A stretch of 64,000 bases of DNA from the NCBI GenBank assembly GCA_018398815.1, contig CM031622.1, positions 22,159,262 through 22,223,261 on the forward strand, given 5' to 3'. The notes under the pieces are model-generated. The model saw only the letters and a program-made list of their open reading frames with translations, ran no database searches and was not told the DNA's origin. The stretch is from Conus ventricosus (taxonomy: Eukaryota > Mollusca > Gastropoda > Neogastropoda > Conidae). The translations under genes were made by a program, and so were the position numbers. Position 1 is the stretch's first letter; each line of letters opens with the position of its first letter. Positions 23,074 through 33,897 of this stretch are shown here, in pieces.

Positions 23074-23619
23074 AGGACGACCAGTACAAAGAACTGAAGT
23101 GCTGCTTCTTGTCATGGTGTTTGGTAAAGGAAGAAGACCCCCCCCCCCCCCCCCCCCCCCCCCACAACATATCCAGCTGCACAAACAGACTGTTACTGAG
23201 CTTGACAGACTTCGAATTGAAAATGAGAAGTCTGTAACTTTTGACACTGTGGCAGAATGGTTTCTTCAGCTTTTCCCCGACACCAGCTTCCCGATTAACA
23301 GGTTGAAAGGGGTGATCCAGCACTGTACACTCAAGGCTGAGAAGTTGCCAGCTAAAGAACTTTCAGCAATGCTAAATGAAGATGTGATTTGGATAATATT
23401 GATGATGCTCTGTCTTCAGTTGGCATCAATTGGAAAACTCTGAAAAAGGCTGAGCTTTTGAAGATTCCATGTGACACCAAAGTGACAAATGCTGTTGCTG
23501 TCGCTTTATAAACTTTGAGGAACAAAGAGGGGTGGAGTTCAAGCTTTGTTGTTGACTGGCTGCAAAGACTGAACAAGACAGTAATGGGACAGAAAGACAG
23601 TCACAAAAATTATATCTGA
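23074..23619 (+). pseudogene. Unidentified broken reading frame, possible 3' exons of a plus-strand gene
   Basis: After a TTGCAG acceptor-like site at 23068-23073 comes EDDQYKELKCCFLSWC, a poly-C run (about 23138-23163), then after CATATCCAG a well-formed coding stretch: TVTELDRLRIENEKSVTF, WFLQLFPDTSFPINRLKGVI and KAEKLPAKELSAMLNED. A one-base frameshift near 23385 leads to DNIDDALSSVGINWKTLKKA. An in-frame TAA at 23509 is followed in the same frame by TLRNKEGWSSSFVVDWLQRL up to a TGA at 23617. The composition is that of a soluble helical protein. I do not recognise the family. The acceptor phase would fit the candidate exon at 2152. It may equally be a decayed transposon gene. Confidence 0.45.
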
Positions 23620-24793
23620 CTACAAAACTATCTGTCGGAAAAAATCAAAAGATCCAGAGAAGTTCAACTGCTTCATGGAAACCATACATTATTATATACT
23701 TTTTTAATGACTGTGCACTATATTATTGGGACTGAAAACTGTTAAAATATATTTTTGATGGCCGAAAAGCTGTAAAATGTATACTTTCTCTTCTTTATAA
23801 GATCATATTTTATTGTTGCATAATTAAAATTATGTATGAAATATCTCGCAAAATGTGTTATATATGTGTTTTATAAGCTTTTTAAAATCATTTTGGTATA
23901 AAAACAACACTGTACAACATACAGATACAAATTAATGAACATGTAAAGACAACCGTAATTTACGTAAAAAGTGACCCTTTTGCGCAAATTGCATATTTAA
24001 CCAACTTCAGGATTACACTGTTGACTATTTATTCAGAGAAGACAGAAGGAAAAAATTGGGGATTATCTATAAGTGCATGAGAGTAGCCAGGAACAATTTG
24101 GGCTCATTTGAGAACATAGAAATGGATTTATGGTACCTCAAAGTTGGGGTCCGAAGCAAATTGCCACTTTCGCAAAATTTTCTAAGTCCAAAATTTCTTT
24201 AAAAAATCATAACTTCGTCAAATATTATCAGAAGAACATAAGTTTTATATCAATGTGTTCAGAAAATTGAGCTCTTTTAAATGAAACTACTTTTAAACAA
24301 CTCTAGGCTGTTTAAAAAATCACCTTGGAATACCTACTGTTCAGTCTCTTCTTTATCAGATATTATAGCTTCATTGTCATATCCTTCCATTTTCATGCTT
24401 AAGTGCAGGTTTACAAAACAATGCCAAAATATCCAAGTAAAAAACAATATGATTCTAGGTCAGCATCACAGAAATGACAGGCATGAACAGAACGTTTTGT
24501 CCCCCCCAAAGTGTAAACAACTGTCGTAGTACCCTCTCTGCAGTAATGGCCCTTGAAAGGTTGCACCCACAAGTGGCACCAAGTTCAGTTCAGACAAGGA
24601 CCAGCACGGTATGCAGCTTTTAAGGGGTCAAAATACACAAATTAAGACCCAAGGTTAAAACAAAAAATGAATTTAACTCACATACACTCACATACAGAGA
24701 AAGCCAGCAACTACTTAAACACAACATCTGACTGGCTTCCAATGCTTCAGATAAATCAAAGACAGTGCAAGGAGGACACACGAGTTCCCTCAC
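23620..24793. other. AT-rich non-coding stretch
   Basis: I see no gene, RNA or clear repeat. It is AT-rich sequence downstream (for the minus strand) of CAND1 exon 6, presumably intron. The next expected CAND1 exon is not found below 24794 in this window. Confidence 0.4.
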
Positions 24794-24860
24794 CGCCAAA
24801 TCTGCTTAGCAGGTCCCCAAGAATGTCCAGGGCCTCCAGCTGAACCGACACATCCTCTTG
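24794..24860 (-). CDS. CAND1: CAND1 coding exon 6
   Basis: The minus strand reads TTTTCAG|CAAGAGGATG...TTTGGCG|GTGAGG, coding QEDVSVQLEALDILGDLLSR, Phe-Gly and one base of the next codon. It is nearly identical to the vertebrate CAND1 sequence at about residues 144-165, in a HEAT repeat of the N-terminal arm. CAND1 wraps around unneddylated cullin-RBX1 and exchanges substrate-receptor modules of SCF-type ubiquitin ligases. The acceptor phase (0) fits the end of exon 5 and the exon ends in phase 1. The rest of the about 1,230-residue protein should lie beyond the left edge or on another contig. Confidence 0.93.
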
Positions 24861-24934
24861 CTGAAAACAGACCATAAAAACATCACCTGTCAGTCCCCCA
24901 CCACTCCTGGCCAGAAACACAAAGGCTGTGTAGG

Positions 24935-25200
24935 ATTCACACACCTGTTGACCCTACCACTGCTATTGCTACAGACTTTACACAGAAATGAATTTATAAG
25001 CGATTCACACACCTGATGACCCTACTACTGCTGCTGCTACAGACTTTTCACAGAAATGAAAAAGGGATTCACACACCTGTTGACCCTACTACTGCTGTTG
25101 CTACAGACTTTTCAACAGATCCCTACACCTGAAATGAATAAAGGATCCACACACCTGCTGGCCCTATAACTATTATTGGTAGTGATTTTTCAAAGAAATT
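24935..25200. repeat. Minisatellite, unit about 65 bp
   Basis: Four or so tandem copies of a unit containing CACACCTGTTGACCCTACTACTGC and TGCTACAGACTTTTCACAGAAATGAA, in the intron next to CAND1 exon 6. Confidence 0.85.
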
Positions 25201-25279
25201 AATGTACTTGCTGTAAAGACTGTGTTAAAAACTTCCAAATTTCTGCAAAAGCAGGGAGAGGGGAGGGGGAAGAAGAGTG

Positions 25280-25630
25280 CAAGCTTACCAAAGTCATACT
25301 AAAAATACCCACACTGTAAACTTCCCTTAGTCATACCATGAAACATTCCTATTGTAAGCTTCCCTAGTCATACTGTGGAACACCTACACTGCAAGCTTGG
25401 TCACACCTTGAAACAATCATATTGTAAACTTCCCTTAATTATATTGTGGAACACCTTGCCTGCAAGCTTCCCTTAGTTATACCATGAAATATTCAACCCT
25501 TAGTTATACTGCAGAACACCTAGCCTGCAAGCTTCCCTTAGTTACCATGAAACATTCATATTGTAAACTTCCCTTAGTCATACCACAGAACATTCATATT
25601 GTAAACTTCCCTTAGTTATAGTTATAGTTA
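25280..25630. repeat. Minisatellite, unit about 36-40 bp (family 1, left part)
   Basis: Repeats of TGTAAACTTCCCTTAGTCATACCATGAAACATTCA with variants. The same array continues at 29816-30292 and 33898-34620, so transposons split one array. Confidence 0.9.
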
Positions 25631-25709
25631 TACAGTGGAGTCCGGATATATGACGGGTGTTTGTCCAGCCTTTTTGACCCAAACTATAACCGCCCCGAAT
25701 ATCGTGAAT

Positions 25710-25751
<42 letters not shown>

Positions 25752-26269
25752 CAAGGGAAGCAACTCCGTCATAACTCGCGAACCTCCAGTGCACAGCAAA
25801 TGATTTAAAAGAGAAAAAATCCCATGAACAGCAAATGTTAGAAGAGAAAAACAACAACATAAATGACAAAAAGATGAAAATCAAGGTCAATCAGGGACAA
25901 AACTAACAGGCAAAGAAAGAAAAGATGGGAAACCAAAATTCAAACAACGTGAGGGGGAAACGGTGGGTGAGAGTGAAAAGGGGGTTTTGGTTTGGCTGCA
26001 CATTGAAGGGTATGTTTATGAACTGCAGGCTAACATCACAGTTTCGTGTGTTTCTGGGGTAAAACCCGTAGCGTGGCAAATCGCAAAGGGTGTATGCTTT
26101 TTTTTTCGTCGGCAGCGGACACATGTCGGTCATCCTCCCCCTTTTTTTCTTGTCCTTCCTTATCCCCCCGCAACTCTCCTCCATCCAACTCTGCCTTTTT
26201 TCTCTTGCACTGCTGAACAATTTTTTTCCGTCCTTCGCCCCTTTTGCTACGGTTGCTTTCCCCCTGCAT

Positions 26270-27356
26270 GGCAGAAAAGTTGGCTTTTCTTCTTTTTGTT
26301 GTCTGTCTTGTCTTGCTGGTTGTGGCTTCACTGGTCTTTTGAAACCCCCCTTCCTGAAGAGTTGCTGAGGGGGCAGGGGTGCACCAGTCGCCAACTCTTG
26401 GAAAAGAAAAAGGGTTGCGTCAAAAGTTGACCCTTTTTAATGACGTCTGTCGCTGTGGCAGTTGGGGGAAGCAAGCCTTCCTCGATGTGAGAGAGAGTGA
26501 GACTGATGAGTTGCTTCCTGTAGTTCACCTTCAAGTTTCTTATGACCCCTGGTCCATGGGCTGGATCATGGAAGTGGTGTTCGGAGGGAGAAATTCAAGG
26601 TGGATGTTGGTCAGCGTGTCAAGAGCAGGGTGGGCGGAACAATTGTCCACTAAGAGCAGAATTCTGCGCCCAGCCCCTCTCAGCTCTCGGTCCCATTGTG
26701 AGATCCATTCCGTGAAGATGACGCGAGTCATCCACGCTTTTGTGTTCGACGTGTAAGTCACAGGAAGTTTTCCAACGTCAACCCCTTGAAACATCTGGGG
26801 TTCTTGCTCTTTCCTATCACTAAGAGCTTCTTTTCTGTGCCTGACATGTTTGCACAAACCAGAACAGTGATTCTGTCCAGTGCCTTCTTTGACCAGACAG
26901 CTGCTCTGTTGCAAAGCAGAGACTGGAATCTGGTGGTCGCTCTATAAAAAAGACGGTCTCATCTGCATTAAAAATGTCAGTCTCTGGAAATTCTTCCAAG
27001 AGTTGGGGGGAAGCTTGTGCATCAACAGTTTTCTGCGCTGCTTCATCAGAAGAGCTTTTTTCTCCGTGAGCCGCTTAAACTTTATGCCCATCGGTTCTTC
27101 CATCTAGCCAACCAGCCAGTGCTTGGGGTAAAGTCTGAGCCCAGCGCTCTGCAAAATCTTTAGATTTCTCCATTAGCATAGGGCCTGTGACAGTCTGTTT
27201 TTTGTTTCTAACTGCCGAAAACCACGAGCCAAGGGCCGACTCAACATCCTCGTTTTTGCCGGTTCGTTTTCGTTTTCGCGACTTGTCTGGGATGGCGGCA
27301 GCGGTGTCACGAATTTCTGCTTCATTTGCTACGATCCTCTCGAGTGTTCTCATCGA
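26270..27356 (-). pseudogene. Tigger transposase, CENP-B DNA-binding and DDE domains
   Basis: Continues the frame of 28114-28224 after removal of the inserted element. In order: SMRTLERIVANEAEIRDTAA (end of first helix-turn-helix), a CENP-B-type domain around ESALGSWFSAVRNKKQ (27175-27240), [10 protein letters not shown] with the first catalytic Asp (about 26960-26990), [24 protein letters not shown] with the second Asp (about 26640-26670), and NTTSMIQPMDQG with the third (about 26550-26585). A one-base frameshift after QPMDQG moves the tail to another frame (KVNYRKQLISLTLSH near 26500-26535), and the C-terminal part ends around FRKGGFKRPVKPQ (about 26320-26355). Frame breaks also occur between 26910 and 27080. 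It encodes a cut-and-paste transposase, now inactive. Confidence 0.88.
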
Positions 27357-27362
27357 AATCCC

Positions 27363-28113
27363 CAGAGCTTAATCTAGGATTTTTGAAAAAGGGGGGCAGT
27401 CCCCCCTCATATCAAAAAAAGGGGGGCACTCCCCCCCTCCCTACAACCCCACGTTACATACCTCCTCCACCATTTGTACACAGACTTCAAACACCTTGAT
27501 CAAATCATCTAGATTAAACAACCACCTTGGGGCGACGTAAATACGTCTTGTTTCTTGTGTTTCAAACACAATTCACATCGCATCACACGGTCTTCAGCTT
27601 AGGTATCCAGGGCCACTTCTTCAGCAAAATCGTCTTGAAACCAGTGTTCCCTTGCACTGGCACTAATTTCGGGCTGCTTCTCAGAGCTTTTGGATGTAGT
27701 CGCGGTTTCTTCATGATCTTCTCCACCCTCGCATGGCAGAGAATTTTTTTTTTTTCACTTTTCCTCCACGAAAGTCGAAGTCGAATAGGGTGGGTGCACG
27801 CTTTATTTTGGAAAATATCCAATATGGCGCCTTAAACTCTCGCAACTTCTCGTCGGTGATCGAGGAGGAGATGAACGCGCCAATTGGTTGATTTACACTA
27901 ACAGCCAATGAAATATCATGAAATCTTTCACTCCTGCTCAGTCCTAGTTTCAGTTTTTCAAGCAGACGACAAACGAGCGCCCGCAACGATCAGTCAACAG
28001 GGCGGGCAGTTCTGCAAATGTGCGGGAGTCTGCCCGCGTTAAGACTCGATAATTGCGGGAAGGAACAGATTTTCGGGGGATTGTACCAATCCCGCGCTCT
28101 AGATTAAGCTCTG
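27363..28113. mobile_element. 751-bp non-autonomous element inserted in the Tigger transposase
   Basis: Bounded by 15-bp inverted repeats CAGAGCTTAATCTAG / CTAGATTAAGCTCTG and flanked by the direct repeat AATCCC (27357-27362 and 28114-28119). Deleting the element and one AATCCC would join the two halves of the transposase frame exactly between codons, direct proof of insertion. CAG...CTG ends with a 6-bp duplication fit the hAT-like families with short duplications. It has no transposase domain that I recognise. Confidence 0.92.
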
Positions 28114-28224
28114 AATCCCCATCTCTGCAACAAGTTTTTGTCTCGGTTCTCCGGCCTTTATTCTGTCAAGCATTTTCAACTTGTCAGCTACAGAGAGGTT
28201 GATCCTTTTCTTTGGTGTGGCCAT
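28114..28224 (-). pseudogene. Tigger transposase N-terminus (helix-turn-helix)
   Basis: ATG at 28224 (antisense) starts MATPKKRINLSVADKLKMLD, then a frame to GEPRQKLVAEMGI. This is the basic N-terminus and first helix-turn-helix of pogo/Tigger transposases. It is 37 codons long and stops exactly at the AATCCC target duplication of the inserted 751-bp element; the protein resumes at 27356. Confidence 0.9.
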
Positions 28225-28556
28225 GTTGGCAGCGTTTGAGCAAGGAATGACTGTCTCACACTTGTGAGAGTGAAGGAGTCTAGCCTGTGAACACTTGTCT
28301 CACCCTCCCGCGGCGTTGCTGCACTCACTGTGGCGGGCTGATTAGTTGTCAAAGTTGCCACTTGATCTCAGCTGACCCGCACATAAGCGTGCTTGCCGCC
28401 ATCAGACCCGACATATAGCGTCCCGAGTTTTTAGTCATACAAAGAAGGGACGGATTCCGTCCAAGGGGGTCTCCCGACATATAAGCGGACGCCGACATAT
28501 ATGCATGCCGACATATAGATGGACTCCACTGTAGTGTGGAAAACCTAGACTGTAAG

Positions 28557-28945
28557 CAGACCTGCCTACCTCATGTTATGTCATCAGTAATAACACAGAG
28601 ATTTTCAGTAATTTTGCATTTTCCTTCAGTAATTCCACTGAGCGTAATACACGGCGTTTTTGAACAAATAATGTGTACAAAACTCCAACTACATTTTTAA
28701 CATTTTAACAAAAAATATAAACAGTAAAAAAGGAACAAAAACAACAAAGCAGAATTAAAATACCTTGGGATGATGGCTGATGACAGACTCAGGACAGGAG
28801 TTTCAGGTCATTCAAAGGTGATAACTTGACAGTTTGTAACTTACACAGCAGGTCACCACAGATGACACCACTGATGAAGAACCTTAGGCTAATGTACAAC
28901 CCCCCTCCCTCCCCCCCCCCCCCCCCCCCAAAAAAAAACTACAAA

Positions 28946-28993
<48 letters not shown>

Positions 28994-29815
28994 TGTTGCA
29001 CTAAGCCTTGTATTGTGCCTGAGAGATTGCTGAGTCTGGAAACATCCTTTTCATTTTCGCCACTATCTTGTCAGCACAGCTCAGGGACAAGTTGTTTCCG
29101 CAGATCAGCTCACACAACAGTCTTTCTGCGTTGGTGATCTTCCGTGTGTGGGTCTGACGGCTGCTCTCGCTGGATTTCGTAAACAACGATGTGATCTTCT
29201 GACTGGAGGCACTGGCAGCTGTCTCTTTGTGCATTTTCCCCGAGATATGGCGCTTGCAGTCATTTGCTCCCCCATGTCCGATGGAGAAGTCTGAATTGCA
29301 CACCGAGCAGTATACAAATCCAGGTCCATGTTTTTTTGGATTGCAAAAGACAAGGCCAAGTCGCGTGTATTTACTTCGGAACACTTGCTTCTTCGCCTTC
29401 TTCCGTTGTGGCACAGTGGTTTTCGAACCCTCGTCGTCGGTTTCATGCAAACGTTTAGAAGATTTCTCCGCCATTTTCACAATCTCCGGCAAAAAATCGG
29501 TTGTGAAACTTTGTCTTACAATGGCTGAACAAAAGGCTTCGAATGGCGCGCACAGATGTGATGGCGCGTCGTGTTGGCCCACAGCATCACATTGACCAAT
29601 CGCAAGTTCCGAACCATCTGTGGTTTCGGCTTGAGTCAAGGGAAGTTACTCTGTGGTCTCGGAAAGGTCTAGCAGTCGACAAATTTTTCGAGTCTGGAAT
29701 TTGCGTAGTTTTTCAATTTTCTTTTCCGTAATTTCGCACGGAAAATCGTTACCTCCGTAATGGGGGGTTAATTTCCGTAAGATTACGGACGATTACGGAA
29801 AGGTAGGCAGGTCTG
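28557..29815 (-). mobile_element. hAT-like element with CAGACCTGCCTACCT ends
   Basis: 15-bp inverted ends CAGACCTGCCTACCT (28557) and AGGTAGGCAGGTCTG (29815), flanked by the direct repeat TGTAAG (28551-28556 and 29816-29821). It carries only the N-terminal, zinc-finger part of a hAT-type transposase on the minus strand, plus a poly-C run (about 28908-28929) and a (GT)n tract (28947-28992). It inserted in minisatellite family 1, only 24 bp from the Tigger end. Confidence 0.88.
29001..29474 (-). pseudogene. hAT-type transposase N-terminal fragment with BED-like zinc finger
   Basis: From MAEKSSKRLHETDDEG (ATG at 29474) the frame has a basic linker, then a BED/TTF-type zinc finger CSVCNSDFSIGHGG followed by CKRHISGKMH (C-x2-C...H-x4-H), a Ser/Gln-rich linker and NAERLLCELICGNNLSLSCADK, ending RMFPDSAISQAQYKA at a stop. 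That order (BED finger, then the helical segment with FPDS) is the start of a common invertebrate hAT-derived transposase family. The catalytic and dimerisation parts are absent. The frame runs open upstream of this ATG to about 29639. About 157 residues remain, so it is truncated. Confidence 0.8.
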
Positions 29816-30292
29816 TGTAAGCTTCCCTTAGTCAGACTATGAAAACGTTCACACTGTAAACTTTCTTTAGTTTCCCAAAAAACAATCCATGTAAACTTCC
29901 TTAGTTAAAACCAAAAACAACAATCCCTGTAAACCCTTATTTAAAACCTGAAACCCCCCCCAAAGCGTAAATTTCCCTTGTTATAATAAAGAAATTCACA
30001 CGAAACTTCCTTAGTTATACCATAAAGCAATCACACTGAAACTTCCCTTGTTACCTGAAACACCACACTGTAAATTTCCCCTTAGTTACATCATGAAACT
30101 CACCTGTAAATTTCCCCTTGTTTACCTGAAACCCCTACACTGTAAACTTCCCTTAGTCATCCCCATAAAGAATCACACTAAAAAATTCCTTTTTATACCA
30201 TAAACAATCATTATCCCATGAAACAATCCATGAAACTTCCCTTAGCTACACATAAAACCCCCCCTGTAAATTTCCCTATTATACCATAAAAA
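29816..30292. repeat. Minisatellite family 1, middle part
   Basis: About 13 degraded units of CTGTAAACTTCCCTTAGTTATACCATGAAAC. Units vary by small deletions, more than in the 25280-25630 block, in keeping with lower sequence quality here. Confidence 0.85.
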
Positions 30293-33200
30293 TGGGGGTT
30301 TGTTTTATTCCCTGTTTGGCTGTATACTTACCTGTAAAGACAATGCTTCCGGCTTTTAGTTGCCTGCCAGGCCGGTTTTTGGGGGGCTAATCGTGATAAG
30401 CAGCAGTGGTCCCCAACCCATTTCCGCCGTGGGAAAAACCCAGTGTAAGTCTCCATAGTCATTCATCGAGGCCGGCAAGGTAACCCCAGAACCTTGGCGT
30501 AGGGGGGAAGGTTTGGGGGGGGCTTGAGTCTGACAGGTAAGTATACTACCCCAAACGGGGAGTAAAATAAAAACCCCCCATTTTGGCGTCAATAAGTACC
30601 AGCAGACAATAGCAGAATTCATATAAAAGGAGGGGGCGAGTGACCTAGGGGTTCCTGGGTTACCCTTATGGATGCATTAGCCGCCACAAAGGTTTTCCCC
30701 ATTGAACCACACCCGGGTCTGCGGATGTCCCCAAATAAAATTTTATAAGGGTTTTCCCCCAAACCCCAAAAAGGCTCCCTCCAGGAGGGGGCGCGGGGAA
30801 AGGTGCGGAAAATGCTGCCGAAGGGGCCCCAGCGCTCTGACCTCATGGGGGGGGGGGGAAGAGGGGGGGAGATCCTCGGATGCTGGGAAGGCAGTTCTGC
30901 CCGTCGGGAGAGCCCCCTAGGACGGCCCAGCTGAGTGTCTTGTGTTCTGGGGTTGGGGAAAATAAAGAGTTTTGTAACGCCCCTGGGGCGAGGTTCCTTA
31001 GGTGTTAGACTCGAAAGGGAAAAGGGGGCATGTCAAAGAGGTGTTCGCCCCCTTTTTACCCGCCGGGGCGGTATGAGGTAAGGGGGGGGGACCCCGGGGT
31101 TTCCGGTTTTGGTAGGAATCGGGAAGGAATTAAAGAGAGAGGGAAAGCGTCTCTGGGAAAGGGCAAGTCTCGGGGGGCCCCCGAAGGGCATGGATTCGCC
31201 TCGCCGTTGCGGAAGGAGGGCGGGGAGGAGGTGTTTCATGACAAAAGGTCGAAAGGAAGGAGGAAAAAAGGCTAAAAGGGGGGGTTTTATTGAGGACGTC
31301 AAGAACGTGAAGAGGCCCCAAAAGGGGGAAAAACCGTCTGGGGGTTGGGCCCTCAGAAAGACCCCTCTGGAGTCTCTCTGAGAAGGAAATCATTCTAAAA
31401 GGAAAGGCCCGGGCCCATTTGGGGATGGTCTGCAGGGCCGACCTGTACCCCCTGATGGAGTGCAAGGGTTAATTTGGGACGGGAAATTTTCCCTTTTTTG
31501 GATTTTTGGTGGGGGAATGGGGGGACAAATTGGTTTTGCCCCAATGGCCCCCTTTCCTCCATCTGCAATCATAAAGGGGACTCCTTTCTAGCTTGCGAGA
31601 GGCAGGGCTAGGTCTCGGGTTCCTGGACCCCCCGGCGATGGAGAGGGTATTGGGGGACGGAACGGGACCTGCCCCGTTGAGAGGGGGATTTGGATTTTGC
31701 ACCCGGGCCGAACAAAACCCCGGCGTGGAGGTGAAAACTGGGGTTGGGTGAGGGGGGCCCCGAACGGGGTTGCTGAGCTGTCCCCCCTGGGTTCAACTGG
31801 AGGGGGGGGTTCGTGAGTGGGGACTTGAGGCGGGAACCCAGGCTGAGGGGGCCCCCTGGGGCGGGAAAAGGGCCCGGGTCTCTCGGGTCTGCCTTCTGAT
31901 ACCTTGGGAGGATGGGGAAGGGGAAAGGGAAGGGAAAAGCTATGAGCCGGCCAAAGGAAGGGACGGGCGTCGAGGGGAAAACCCCTGGGGTGGGGGAGGG
32001 GCCATACACGGCAGAGAGTTAAAAACCGTTGGCAAAAGAGGTCGATCTTGGTGTAAACAATTTCCACACGGTTAAAAGGGTTTGCCGGCTGGGGGCCCAT
32101 TCCGTGTGGGGACAGACTTGGATGGGCTGAGGGTCTCCCCGGGATGTGTGAGCCCCTGCTTGTGTCTCGCGCGAAGGGTCCCCCCTGGGGACACCACGGA
32201 GGAGGGCCTCTGAGGGAGGGAGGGGCCCGATGGATGTGCCCCCCCCCCTTGTTGATGTAAAAAGCTCCCGAAGTTTTTTCCGAAAAAAGGAAACAAATCG
32301 GGGGGGCGATTGGGATGGAATGGGGGGGAGCTGCCGCCTCCTTTCCCAAAATTGTTGATGTGAAGCGGCAGCAAGAGGTCCCAAACCCCGGGCGTGCTGT
32401 TTCCCCAGATGGGCCCCCCCACCCCCGGTTGGGGGCGCGTAAAAAGTTCGGGCCTGGGAGGGGAGGGAGAGGGGGAAAACCCCGGGGGCCAGGGTGGAGG
32501 GGCGAGCCACTCCTCCGTGGCCCAAAAAAAACCCAAGGCCCTGGGGGGGAGGGCTGGTTCAGCTGCTTGGGGCGGGGCCCCAAGAGGCGGAACCCCTCAA
32601 ACTGCCCTTTTGGGAACTCTGCCCAGGGGAATGGAGGGCAGGGACCCCCATCATCCCAGGAGGGAGGAAAGGTCCTTGCCGAAGTGGGGGGGAGAGAGGC
32701 GAAGCGGTCGCCCCCCGTCCCGGTCCGGGTATCGGAAAAGGGTCCCCGGGGGGCCGATGACCCCGGACGCGGAAAATGGGAGGGGTTTCCCCTTTACGCG
32801 GTCAAAGTCGAACAGGCAAACCTTCGGAACGTAAGATTTAGGGGGGGAAAGGCCCTTTTTCGGGGAGCCTTGCCCTTGGGGTTTGGGTTGGGAAGGAAGA
32901 AATGAAAAACAGTCGGCAATGACTGCCGTTTGTTCCCCCGCGGGGACTGCGTTGGATTTCGATCGCGACGTCGTGTACCCCGCCGGTGGGGTAGGGGGGA
33001 ATCGGATTGTGGTCGCGGTCCCTGCACGGAAACCCCTCCTCTACCCCGACCGTACGTCATCGTGTGCGTGGCGGGTTTTTCCCCCTGGAATCACCACGCC
33101 CTCCGGGGTAGAGAGGACTGCCCAAAGAGTGGGGCCTCGAGCCCTTAGTGTCCTTCACCAGTTGGGCATGGTGGGGGGGAACAAACACGGAAGCACGTCG

Positions 33201-33897
33201 CAAAAGGGGGGGCAAAGGGTGGATTGAGGGGTATAAAAGGGCCAACCAACTCGTGAGAGCACTGAAATTGTTTAAAGCAACAAAAGTCAGTGAGAATCGA
33301 GAAAGGGCGATCGTAAGTGACGCGGTTTTGGCCGGGTCGAAACAAAAGGCGGAAAACCGGGGGAAGAATGGAATCCCGGGGGACTCGTGAAAATTAGGCG
33401 AATCGGGAGTCCAAATGGAAGGAGAGGGACCGAGATTCTTGAAAAGGGCCCTAAAAAGCCAAAACTGGGGAGAAAGGGCGAAAAACCGGGGTGGAAATTT
33501 CCAATTTTGAAGATCGAAAAAGCCCGAATGCAAAATCCGGTGCCGAGACAAAGGCACAAAGGCGGGAAAGGCTTGGGGAAACAAATGAATAAAGCACAAC
33601 CAAACCCAAAAAAACCCCCCCGGTTCAAGAATGAAAGGGGGAGGGCGCAACCCCAAAAAAATAAGCAAAAAAGCAAACACAAGGTTCTAAACACAACGGC
33701 AAAAAGAAGGGAGACAGGCCAAGATTTTTTGCTTGGGGCGGAGGCCGAGAGAGAAAATGGGAGACTTCACTGGGTTCTCCCTACGGCGGAAGTGGGGGTT
33801 GGGACCCCGTGACTGTCTTATACTGCATTAGCCCCACAAAAAATTCGGTGGAAAAGCAGACTAATGCCGTGAATGCTATTGTCTGACATGGTACGTA
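30293..33897. mobile_element. GC-rich element with long inverted repeats, unclassified
   Basis: The left side (GTTTGGCTGTATACTTACCTGT at about 30315, then TTTCCGCCGTGGGAAAAACCCAGTG at about 30420) recurs in inverted form on the right (CACTGGGTTCTCCCTACGGCGGAA at about 33768, then ACATGGTACGTAAGCGCCAAAC to 33897), so terminal inverted repeats of about 140 bp are present. A further inverted copy of the end (ACAGGTAAGTATACTACCCCAAACG, about 30534) makes a foldback at the left. The interior is very GC-rich with homopolymer blow-ups. Long open frames there have Pro/Gly/Arg bias only, and I recognise no transposase. It inserted in minisatellite family 1. Confidence 0.6.

Larger units (their letters stand above)
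25633..28531 (-). mobile_element. Tigger/pogo-like DNA transposon
   Basis: Ends are CAGTGGAGTCC (25633) and GGACTCCACTG (28531), a perfect 11-bp inverted terminal match, flanked by TA on both sides (25631-25632 and 28532-28533). TA target duplication and CAGT ends fit the Tc1/mariner-pogo group. Subterminal CGACATATA motifs recur near the right end. Inside, on the minus strand, is a Tigger-type transposase split by a second element (27363-28113). A long poly-G run (about 25709-25750) near the left end is a homopolymer of doubtful length. Confidence 0.93.

Noticed and set aside
22827..23323. Long frames in both strands across the GT/CA microsatellites
   Set aside because: Repeat translation (Cys-Val and Thr-His runs), not genes, apart from the separate stretch after 23074.
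27711..27986. 91-codon minus-strand frame inside the 751-bp element
   Set aside because: No transposase or other domain is visible, and a non-autonomous element is the simpler reading.
31588..32583. 331-codon minus-strand frame and overlapping frames on both strands
   Set aside because: GC-rich sequence lacks stop codons; composition is only Pro/Gly/Arg bias, frames overlap on both strands, and no domain is visible.
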